DNA of 48,170 bases. Source: Gnetum montanum (taxonomy: Eukaryota > Streptophyta > Gnetopsida > Gnetales > Gnetaceae). The notes under the pieces are model-generated. The model searched no databases. It was not told where the DNA came from and saw nothing but the letters and a program-made list of their open reading frames with translations. Positions 20,457-30,375 of the stretch are shown piece after piece. Where the stretch lies: positions 1 through 48,170 of the forward strand of contig MNCI01011353.1 of NCBI GenBank assembly GCA_015680685.1, in the 5' to 3' direction. Position 1 is the stretch's first letter. Every line of letters starts with the position of its first letter. Position numbers and translations under genes: made by a program.

Positions 20457-23222
20457 TCATGTAGTTCCTGGTGGTAGTGGCTCCTCCATTGGTGGCTTCC
20501 TTTTGTCTTGTGCTCCAGGTTTTGAGGTTTGATGACACTAAAGAATGGCCTGGAGCTTCTCCTCTTTAGTCTAAGGGTCTTGTGCCATCCATGCTAATGT
20601 TCCAATGTTTCACGGAGTCGGCACCTCCCACAGACAGGGCAATTGCGAGAACATTTTGTTGGCCTTGACATACCAAGCCACAAGCACTCTTCATTCCTTC
20701 TCATAGGCTCTGGCTTTGTTCTTGTATTCATGAAGGTCCATTAGCCATCAAGCCAAGTCATTTGCGACAACTTTCTATCCCTGGTAGCTGGCTTTTACCA
20801 CCTCAAGTTTAGAATTTGTGACTTCTAGTTTCTCCAACATTCTTTTGCATTCCGCAAATTCTGCTTCATATTTGATGTGGGTGGTTGCTACCTACTGCTC
20901 AAGCTCTGTCCTTGGGCACCATGCTATTAACATGGTAAGGTTGGCATATCTTAAGTTTGTCAACTCCATGTATTCTATCAAGTCCTGAATCTACAGGTTC
21001 CGGTTCTTAACTTCCTCTTGGTGGGTGAACACGTATGTGTCCAATATGGCCGACTAATCAGTGTGTTGAGCACTTATAGTGTTGATTTGGGCCTTGGCCA
21101 TATGGATCTCTTTCACTAGGATTTGTTTGTACATCCCCACATGATCTTGGAAGTGCTCCTTCAGCTTCTCATGTCGTTTAGCCTTATTCTACCACATGCT
21201 TATCTCAATCACTGACTTTTGACAAATGACGTGTACCTCTTCCATCGAGAGGGTTCGATTTTCTTTGGCTAAACGTCTCACATCTCAGTTGACCTAGATA
21301 AATTGTTCTTGTAATTGATGAAAGTGTTCATTGAGAACATTCTTTTACTTTTCTACAGTTTTCAACCGAAGATTGTCTACAACCAGCTGCTTGTTTTCTT
21401 CTTGTAAGGCCTTGGGTGCCTTAAGATGTACATGGGTTTTCACCTATGATGTGGAGGCATCCCAAATAGCCTTCTCTTTTTCTTCAGCCACCCTTTTATT
21501 CTCCTCTATTAATTTGATTAGCTTCTCAGTTCTAAATTTTTCTAGCTGGTCTAGGGGAACAAATTGCAAAGGATCCAACTATACTACTTGTAAGGCCACG
21601 AGCTGCTCTTATAGTTTCTGCACTTCAGCTTCAGCATGCTCAACCCTTATCTCTATTAAGACTAGCTTCCCCTTTGTGGAAATGAGGTCTGACTGAATTG
21701 CTGTAACATCCTAAGGAATGTCAAATAGGGACATCATTACTTGTCCTATCTGAAGCAATTGATCAAGTGCATCCTCATGTTCCGCAGGAGTCATGGAGGT
21801 TACGGCTAAGGTTTGAGCATCCCATGCTCTTATGAGATCTACCGGTGGCACAACAGGTACATTGAAGGATTCTTTGATGTGGTCTACGACCACTTCTGTA
21901 GCTCCCATTGCATTCTGGTGTTGCATGCCTACCATAGTGGCCCCTTCACCAGTCTCTAACTGCACCTGGAAAGATGTCATCTTTCTTGAGATTTTTTGCA
22001 ACCATCTACTTTTCCCTCCTCTTATTTGAATGGATACTTCTTTCCTAGTGCAATCCAACGAAACTGTAGGTTAAATGACATCATCAATGACACAGAAGAG
22101 GTTTGCATCATCACAACTTCCTCAACTAACTATCTTAGCGATGGCCCTAAGATGGCTCATCAACAATCTGAAGTCTTGCGGTGGTGGCGGCTGATCCTAG
22201 CCTATGCTAGGCCTTGCTTCTTGTTGTTGGCTAGGACCCATGACTAGAGGTTGAGTGGGTCTAGCCATATGTTCTTTTTCTTGTTCTGGTCCTAGCTCTT
22301 CGCCAGTGCTTTTTCTTGGGGCTAGCATCTTTAGCAATTCAGCATATGAAGCAGTTTGGGCTTTTCTGAGGACATCATTGGTGTATCCTTGAATACCAGC
22401 ACATCAGCAAATCTTTCTGATAAGACAAGGGAAAGGTAGTGCCATCTTCCCTGTCTATCGCTCCTCGAACCGCCTCAGGATATCTGTCAAATATAGATGG
22501 GGTAGGTTAGCATTAATCTTTCCCATCAGCACTGCACATCCTCTAGCCACATACATTGATATCCTTTTTAAGCCCTTTGTGGGGAAGAGGTGATATGTCC
22601 CTATTTTGAAGTAAACCCTCTCTTTCATCGTCAATTCACCAAATGATTTATCTCTACCATAAGCCCTCTCCAACCAATCCTTTCATACATCGGGGTTTGA
22701 ACGGGTGGATAACTAGGCAACCTAGGGCCCTATATTCGGAAGGTTTAACACTTATGAAATGGCCTACGCAGAGAAGTCAACTGTCACACCACAAATATTA
22801 ATAGTGGTTCCTTGCTACCTATTGTGCCAAAATTGGTATGTCTCTCCTAGGTACCAAGCACCACTTTCAGAGAGGATAGGCCATAAGGGAGACCCTTTGA
22901 GGTGATCCCTAATAGCCTCAGGAGTAAACTTTGTGAATGATTCAAAGTTCAACTCCAAAGTCACCATAGCGAATGTGGACTTCTCATGGATAGCCTGAAA
23001 AAAATCTTGGGATAACATGAGTTGTTGTCCTAGTTTAGGTGCTGTAGCAGCTCCTCGTTTTGCCTAGCCAGATCGTCTAGTAGGAGGTTCATCATGATGA
23101 ATGCTGAATGATTGCTCCTCCTATTCTACATGTTGTCCAGCAGTACCTTGTCTTCCACCTCTCTGAGATCATTTCTTGCCACCTTGAGCAGGACCCTCCT
23201 GTTGTCCACATTTTGGAGCCAT
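20457..23222 (-). pseudogene. Long accessory frame of element B (921 codons, stops but no frameshift)
   Basis: From ATG 23222 to TGA 20457 one frame can be followed through about thirty in-frame stops. The open parts at 23018-22815, 22673-22455 and 22058-21711 share its register. Most stops sit where CAG, CAA or CGA would fit, so C-to-T decay explains them. N-terminus: basic, Gln/Gly-rich. Codons about 70-330 ('GVTVDFSA', 'KIGTYHLFPTKGLKR', 'ARGCAVLMGKINANLPHLYL', 'ALPFPCLIRKIC') recall the putative plant transposon / mobile-domain proteins found in plant retroelements. Codons about 450-870 are Lys/Glu/Leu-rich, with long coiled-coil character. A Pro-rich tail ends the frame. Function unknown; a structural or envelope-position protein is possible. 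Confidence 0.68.
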
Positions 23223-23288
23223 CTGCAATCACACAGGCCAAGCATTATTAAGGTTATTTTTAAAGTCAAGTTATACCTTACTACTTAC
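23223..23288 (-). other. Probable 66-bp leader intron before the accessory frame
   Basis: Minus strand: donor AAAG|GTAAGTAG at 23288 and acceptor GTGATTGCAG at 23223, directly followed by ATG of the accessory frame. Both sites fit plant consensus. At 66 bp it is near the lower size limit of plant introns. Confidence 0.55.
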
Positions 23289-23790
23289 CTTTATTAATGA
23301 TCCTATGTTATCAAGTGTGATAGTGCCCGAAAGTTTGTAATAATGAGTCCTGTGACGTAGGTGGTTGTCATTTCAGTTTCCCGGTATACCTAAGGGTTAA
23401 ATGATTTTTAGGCACAATTATTCTAAGTGTTAGAGTTAATTATCCTAGATAATTTCCTTTGGGCGATGATAAATTTCAAAAATATTTATGCGCTATTCGG
23501 CATGTGCCCCTCCCCCACAACTAAGTTGAACACTCTAGGTTCAAGTAGTTTTAGACGAAACAAAAATCAGAGCACTAACGAGTGAGATAGAGTGAGAAAA
23601 CGAAGGGTCATGCAATCACAAGTCGCATAGAAAAATTTCAAAAACTTCCCTTGTGTGAATGACAAAATGACGTTAAGTGTTGCAGGGGGGGTCCTATTTA
23701 TAAGCAACGGGGACATGATATCGCATACGGTACATTGCGTACGCAATATCTCGTCTGACACAATATCATGTCTCTAGTGACATGAGACAC
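23289..23790 (-). promoter_or_regulatory. Promoter-like block upstream of the accessory frame
   Basis: A minus-strand TATAAATAG box (23694-23702) is followed upstream by GATATCGC, TACGCAATATC and CAATATCATG (23713-23771), the same arrangement as in the LTR U3 regions. Downstream, the R/U5 part does not match the LTRs and lacks the AATAAA. A G-rich block (TTGTGGGGGAGGGG, minus, within 23501-23530) resembles the one after integrase in element A. It may be an LTR remnant of a related subfamily driving the frame. Confidence 0.5.
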
Positions 23791-25169
23791 CACAAAAATA
23801 CCGAATTTTTAAGGGTTATTTTGAAATTAACGTTGGAAACTGAGGACATTGGCTAGTAGCAAGATGTTCTAGGGAAATTTCATGAATTCAAGAGGCACCA
23901 TTAATGATGACGATGTGGATTTCATCAATAAAACCGTGGGTGGTAAGAAAAAGGGTATGTAATGGTACATCGGAACGTTGAAATTCAGAGGGATAATAGT
24001 AGGGAAAGAAAATAAATTAAAAAATTATGCTAAGGGTAAGAGATGGTGTGTTTGAGTGTATGTCATAAGTGAAGATTACAAGAGATTACACAAGTGGGTC
24101 CTCCCCAAAGCAGGTTTTAACCTATAATGCCCTTGTGTAACCACACTTAAAGTGTCCGTGGGCACTAGAAGGGTTAAATGTAATCCACACTAACTCCACA
24201 AAACACACACATGTAATTATCACCGAAATGAGGTAAGAATTTTATGTTACACATGACATGAGCTATAACTATACGAATAGTGAGATGAGACGAACTATAG
24301 AAAGGGGTCGTAGAGATTGGGACATGAGGTAACTGACCCAGGGCACAACGAATCATGCGTGTAAAGCATGATTACCATGTCATTAACCCATCGTTCCAAG
24401 ATCAGGACCAATTCCATTCCTCTAAGCTATGACATCGCATTGTTTCATCCCATGATGAAGAACTATGAGAGTATCATAAAAACAAGGCATATGATCACTT
24501 GGCGTTTTGTGCAAGGGAGGAGTGATTTTTGTTTTATGGCACTTTTCTTTTCTTTTCTCCTTTTTTTTTCTCTTTTTCTCTTTTTCTTTTTCCTTTACTG
24601 AATCTAGAGAAGCCACCAACCTTCAGGCATGGGTGCATGTCTTTCCAATGGGACCCCCTAGAACAACATTTGAATTTTTTAGTGCCCTTTTGATAACTCT
24701 TACTCTCATTTTTCATTAGATCTACAAGGATCTTAGTACAACCAGGTTGCATGATAACTCCCACAGACGTCACCAAAGAGAATCTGCAAGTCCCCTTGAT
24801 GTCACACCCTAATCATTCCCTCTTGGTCCATCCTTCTTTATTCTGGGTACAGTGAACAAAAAATTAATTTTAAGTTTTTAAGAATTTTCAAGAATATCAC
24901 TGTACCCTTGAACAGAACCTCTTATTTGTAGAATGGATGAGTGGATGTAATGGGCTCATTGTCAAAATAATTGATCATTCGAGACTTGATAACATAGAAC
25001 ACACCTCAACCAATGATCCACATGAGTATTTTATTCATAGATGAGATTACTTATAAAAATGTAAAAGGATAAAAACACAAAAAGATAAAAATATAAAACA
25101 AAAAGTTGAAAAATGAAAAACTGGAAAACAAAAAGTTGTAAAATTAAAGAAAATAAAACGTGGTTATTA
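23791..25169 (-). other. Unassigned interior of element B (pol missing)
   Basis: Position predicts protease to integrase, but I find none of their motifs on either strand. Bases 24542-24596 are a 55-nt uninterrupted pyrimidine run. Composition is AT-rich with scattered stops. A large deletion of pol is the simplest explanation. Confidence 0.5.
24542..24596 (-). repeat. 55-nt homopurine tract (minus strand)
   Basis: The plus strand is C/T only from 24542 to 24596, made of CTTTT and CTTTTT units. In element orientation it is purine-only. It may be a microsatellite expansion. Confidence 0.9.
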
Positions 25170-27164
25170 ATCTTGCTTGTTACTAGAATGGGGGGTATCC
25201 CCATAACTAAACAGTTTAGTATGGCAAGGATTAATAAATGAAGGGTGAGGATCCTTGCATGTTGGAAATATTGGAATTGATACATACTTATCCCATCGGG
25301 GTTCACATACTTGATTATAATGAGCTTAGTGGGGAAATTTATATGATGTAGTTCCCAAATAACGAGTTGACCCACTATGATATTTGGGACCGTTAGATGG
25401 AATGCAAGGATTGGAATGATGACTCCCATGGTTGTGTTCATTGGGTTGTATGGTTGTTGGAGTGTTAGTTGGTGGCCCTGATGAAGTAACATGAGGCGTT
25501 GGGTTTGAAGATGAGGGTGCATCACAATGTGAGACTTATGCTGAGCTGGAAGGTGTAGTTGCCATGGAATTGTGTTGTACCTTCTTACGGTAGTGTTTAA
25601 AGAATAGGCGCTTTTGATGTTGAGGAGGCTCCTCACTACTGTTGGTAGTAGTAGTATAATTAGCATTCATGGGTTGTTGCCATGGTGCAGGCACCTTAAG
25701 AACAGTTGGTGGCGATGTAGAAGAAGGAAAAAATTGAGGATGTTGAAAGTTAGGAGGAGTATAAGGTGCACAAGGTGGTGGTTGTGTTGGAAGCATGGGT
25801 TGATAGTATTGAGGAGAATAGTAATGTGGTGTGATAGAGTATGGTGGCCCAGCTAGAGAAATAGGATGTTGAACTTGATATGCGTTTGGATTCAGATAAT
25901 ATAAAGGGTGTCTCCAGTTTTGTGGTGGTCTCCCCCACAACTGGGATTGTTGCCACTATGATCGAACACAATATCTCTGTACGAACTCTGGATGTAGCGT
26001 GCTTCCCTAATGCTCCTATAAATGTAACAATATTGGGCATTAGCCCTTTGGGTGATCATACAGGCATATATTGCATTCATACGTATGATTGGCAGTTGAG
26101 CACTTATTTTCCTTATCCCTTCTTTCCAATTATCTAATGTTTTTTCCTGCTTCTTGGGTCATCAAAACTCTATCCCCAATGATGTTGATAAATTCTCCAC
26201 ACTTTTGATATGTCCATTCCAACATCTTATTGATCTTTGTCTCGACTTCTTCTAATGATTGTCGTGTTGGCAAAGATGTTGTTTCCACCTTGAGATTAGT
26301 TGATCTCTCCTTTGTATGATCATGGACCTTTGTTAAGTTGAGATTTTGGTCCCACTGATGTTTTTCAACACTCTCCCATCTAGCCATATCTCCTTCTTCT
26401 TTTGATACTTTCTTAATAAGCTCTTGGACTTGATGGATTCATAGTTCGTATAGTTGACCTTGTGCATACATTCCTAAGGTCTCTCTTATTTCGTTACGTA
26501 GCCCATCAATGATAGGATACATTAGCCTTTCCTCGGAAAACTCATGGCTTGGACAATTGTTTAATAGTGCATAATATCTTTCTAAGGCCATGTCCAAGGG
26601 TTCATGTTGTGCTTGTTTCCATCCTTGGATTTGTCTCCTTAAGGCTAACACTCTTGCATAGGTTTGATATTTTTCGTTAAAGACTTCTACCATTGTTGAC
26701 CAACATCATATTGAATTTGGTTTTAATGATCTATACCATACTTTTTCTTGGTCAATGAGTGTCATAGGAAAGAGCTTAAGTTTTTTCCAACCAGTATCAA
26801 TGTTATTCCATGTGCAGGCATCGTAGAAGGCTTGTAAATATTGATACGGATCTAAGTCATAGCCTCCTGAAAAAGTAGGGAAGTTATTTAAATTGAGCCT
26901 AGGTAGACGACTCTCTTTATGATGCCTGCGAGAGATTTGAACAATCTCCTGTATTTGCATTAAGCTTTTAGTGACCAGTAGGGGCTCATCGTCATCTTGT
27001 AAGTTATGCTTTCATGTGTTGGGATGATGTTGTTTTCATTCATGTCGATAAGAAACCCCCACTTCAGGTTGTATACTCCAATCTTCATCATCATATAGTT
27101 TGTTGGTTCTCCAATGAACTTCCTCACTAAGTGTGGCATTACTGTAATCTTGTGGGAGAGGCAT
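25170..27164 (-). pseudogene. gag relic of element B
   Basis: Start ATG at 27164. The capsid core is better preserved than in A: 'LPRLNLNNFPTFSGGYDLDP' and 'WYRSLKPNSI' in the frame at 26960-26706, then 'FNEKYQTYARVLALRRQIQG' and 'RYYALLNNCPSHEF' at 26693-26439. A charged helical segment follows (26387-26130). A Pro/Tyr/Gln-rich tail (25940-25536), typical before plant gypsy proteases, continues in the same frame with stops to about 25170. It is clearly homologous to gag A but on the opposite strand. Confidence 0.83.
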
Positions 27165-27288
27165 TGTTATGAAGTTGTGTGTGAATTTATATGTGACTTT
27201 TTATAATTATTTCTTCTTCTTAAAAGATATATCATTAAGTCTTATACAGCGACCTTGTATGATATTACTAATCTAGATAACTAGCACT

Positions 27289-27308
27289 ATCCCTAGAAAC
27301 GATGCCTA
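27289..27308 (-). promoter_or_regulatory. tRNA-Asp-type primer binding site of element B
   Basis: The minus strand reads TAGGCATCGTTTCTAGGGAT right after the LTR end ...CTCATCA. It matches the tRNA-Asp site (TTGGCGCCGTTGCCGGGGAT) at 14 of 20 positions, with four of six differences being transitions. This fixes element polarity as minus. Confidence 0.7.
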
Positions 27309-27556
27309 TGATGAGTGGCGAGATACCCCTACACTCAACCATACAAATATGAGCGTTTTCACACGTGATCCGATCGAACTCCGCAGATGGACTAGTTGTA
27401 GCACCTAGAAAGTTAGCCTTAGGTCGCATTTCGTTGTCTTCCCACCTAGACTAGTATTATATTTTTCACGTATGGTTTAGTCTAGAGTGAGGTGTATGAT
27501 GTGGTTCCTAATCTAATGTTACTCCTAAAGACAATGGAAAATAAGATTAAGTAAGC
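27309..27556 (-). repeat. Partial 5' LTR of element B
   Basis: Bases 27309-27556 match 19443-19695 and 11291-11555 closely, from TGATGAGTGGCGAG through 'GTTGTCTTCCCACCTAGACTAG' minus small changes. Similarity stops at about 27556, where protease sequence of element C begins. The promoter half of the LTR is gone. Confidence 0.88.
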
Positions 27557-28090
27557 TAGGATCAAGTTGAACCTAGATGCCTCTTCAACTACCAGGAAGT
27601 TGGAAGATGGAGGAAATAGTTCACCAACTATGAAATCCAAGGTGATGGAGCCTCATATTTCTACTCATGAGTCATTAAATGACTTGAGTGCTAAGGTGGT
27701 GGTTGCTTGAATGTTCTTAGTTAGGCCTAGTTTATCAACAATGAAATATGGTACAACATTTGTGGTCACCTCATCATCTACATGAACATGGTGAACCTAG
27801 TATCTACTAACACATATGGTTATAAGAAGAAGAGTAGATAATAGTTCTCCATTTTGAGAGTCAAATTTCACTTCACTATCATGGATGTTGAGCATGGGTT
27901 AATGCCCATTTTCCCTAAGTGAAGCTTGCTCAATGATAGAGTGGATTGACTCTTTGTTCATAGGCATGTCTCTACTTATAGGAATAGAGATAAATACTTG
28001 AGCTACTGCATCCCTATGTGTGGGAGAGGTCATGACCAAGTCATAAAGGTTTAGTGTTATGTTTGTTTGTTTAAGGGATCATTTGTCTTA
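27557..28090 (-). pseudogene. Truncated protease relic of element C
   Basis: Minus-strand translation gives 'HVHVDDEVTTNVVPYFIVDK', 'ALKSFNDS', 'GSITLDFIVGELFP' and 'EEASRFNLIL', which parallels the protease of element D segment by segment. It stops at 'FNLIL', where D continues 'GKPWL', because the LTR of element B begins there. The putative active-site triplet is D-D-E. Confidence 0.72.
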
Positions 28091-30375
28091 GTCCATGGTT
28101 GCAAGAAAACTCTTTCCCTTGGCTTGTGATGTTTTGACCTTTGTGGTTCTAACCTCCTCCATCCTTCCTAGAGTTGGTGGCTTAGGCTTTGATGCATGTG
28201 CCTTGGGTCCCTTATCCATGGATGCAATTAATCTCAGTGAAGATCTTGGTTGGTTATCTTTAGTGGGCTTGTTTGTTTGTTTGGTAACAAGTTCCTTTCA
28301 TTGCCACTGTGATGATGGTTTGTTGATAATCTTCACATTGTAAGCCATTACAGGTGGGCTTTGATCATAAGTTATTATCATCCTACTTGTTGAAAGTGGA
28401 GGGTCCTAGCTAACAAAGGGTTTCTTAGGCTTTGAAGGACTAGAAACTTGTTGATTATGTTGTGATGTTGAAGCCATTGAAGGGGGGACACATATGATGA
28501 AGGGCTTGTTAGGTTCTCGAGGAGGTGGACCCATATAACAAATGTCTCCCTAGGCTTTGTGCCTCAACATCATAATGGTACTCTAATGAGAAATTATTCC
28601 CTAAAAAATTTAGTTTCTATGAATGAGACTATTGTATAGGAGTTGTTTTTGGCTCTTGGAGAACTAGGGTCATTTACTATCAACTCTCTATAGTTTATGA
28701 TCTTCTAGAGTTCATCCTTTAATGAAAGGAAACAATTATTGTGATGATCAACCATTTGATGATAATGGCAATACCTATCCAATCTAAAGTACTTTGATAA
28801 CTTGGGATCATATTTGATAGCTATCGTTTGTTCTCTAGCTATGTCATAAAGATGATCATGCCTCTTACAAGCTTCTTCAAATAGTTAATTATGTTGTATA
28901 TGGTCACTCTTAAGCAACTATTCTAAGAGTTTAGAGGGCTTCATGAGCAACATAGCATACTTAAACCTATCCTTTCATCCAAAGTTTGGTCTTAGTTTAT
29001 TTGGGATGTAGGAAGTGGATGGTTGTAATGAGTCAGGACATGTGTTATGTGGTGGTAATCCCTTCCTCTCTCCTTATTTTGACTTCTTTGTCATTATATC
29101 CACATTTGTATGTTCTTTCTTGTTTTTGTCCCTATCCCTTCTTGTATGTTGGTTTCTATAGGCCACACTAGCTAGATCATTGCTTTCCTGATCCACTTCC
29201 TCAATATTCTTGGTTTTTCAGAAGGCTTGGCTTAGTGATTGGATCTTTAGGTAGTATAGCTTTGACTTGATAAATTCTATTTAATACCCCCCTTGTAGAT
29301 GTCCAAAATGTGTCTTTCAGCAATATGCTCTAGAATCTCATTTAATGTTAAGTTCCACCTCTAAATAATCCTTTTGATTAGTTCAAGTGACCCTTGCCTC
29401 ACCTTTATTAATTGGTATATTGTGGCATCTAACTTCAAGTTGTATCTAAATTTGTTGAAAAATTTGCTAATCAAGTTCTCAAGGGAAGAGATGAAACCCT
29501 TAGCAAGTTTTAATACCAATCTAGAGCCTTTCCCTTGAGAGACATGGGGAAAATTCATAATACTATATGAGGAAAAAATTGCAAAAAGAGGCACTTAGAT
29601 CAAAAGATTACTAGATGTGCAATGGGAATCCTTTCATCATTGTATTTGGAGAAGTTTGGAATAGGTAAGCCTAGGGGTAATGTTATTTGAGGCATCATAG
29701 GACTTATAGGATCATCTTGGTAGAAATCTAGAACCTTGACCATTTGAGTTATGTTTGCTTTAATTTTTAGCAACTCTTTATTAATGTCTTGGATCATTTG
29801 GAAAGCCTGATACAAGTGTTGAGGCATCCTTGTGGGCTATGCTGCTTGCATTAATGATTGAGGAGGGAGTTGAGAGGTTGGTGGCCTTGCAATCGGCTAC
29901 AATATCAAAGGGAGAGGCTAGGTTACAATGGTCATAGGTAGGCTAAACAAGGAGAAAGATGTTTGTGTTAGAACTTAAGGAATAAAGAGGTTAAATGGGG
30001 TATGAGATGCTTGTGTTGCTTAGGGTCCCAATGAGAATCTCATAGCTATGGAAAATGGAGATGGTAAGGTAGACATAACCATGGCTCAGTGAATGAAGTT
30101 AGGTTGTGTGACAAAGGGTGCTGATAAGAATAAGGAGGTGGACTGATATAGAGGTTATGTCTGATGTGTGGCAATGATGGGTGTGGACGCAAACATGATA
30201 AGATGATAGAAGGAGATTTTGCCTAAGGGACTTGTTCCATTGATGAGGTAAGAGACATGGAGTTGGATGGTGTTTTCTGGGAAGCTAGATTTTGGAAAAG
30301 ACTTTCAATGAAGGTGTTCAGCTCTTCTTCAACCTCAAACTCTTCTTCCTCCTCTTGACAATCCCTAAATTAATT
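28091..30375 (-). pseudogene. gag relic of element C
   Basis: N-terminal acidic segment 'EEEEEFEVEEELNTF' (about 30350-30300), then 'LYQAFQMIQDINKELLKI' and 'LPIPNFSKYNDE' (29827-29600, the gypsy 'YDG.GDP' region), capsid helix 'FFNKFRYNLKLDATIYQLIK' (29594-29361) and a zinc-knuckle-like 'CHYHQMVDHHNNC' (C-x2-H-x4-H-x3-C, near 28770-28730). A Pro-rich segment 'GPPPREPNKPF' precedes the protease. Lineage signs (CHYH knuckle, YNDE motif) differ from gag A and B. Confidence 0.75.

Larger units (their letters stand above)
19443..27556 (-). mobile_element. Element B: degenerate minus-strand LTR retrotransposon with accessory frame
   Basis: In minus-strand order: partial 5' LTR (27556-27309), primer site (27308-27289), gag (27164-about 25170), unassigned DNA with no recognisable pol, a promoter-like block (23790-23694), a 921-codon accessory frame (23222-20457), purine tract (20302-20290) and 3' LTR (20289-19443). 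The two LTR pieces match closely over the 248 bp they share. Alternatively this is a composite of two related elements, because the promoter block in the middle resembles an LTR U3. Confidence 0.7.

Noticed and set aside
25031-25666. 211-codon minus-strand open frame
   Set aside because: It overlaps the gag B tail in a different register. Homology and composition favour the register continuing from 25940-25536, and its C-terminus is a translated A/T-rich run.
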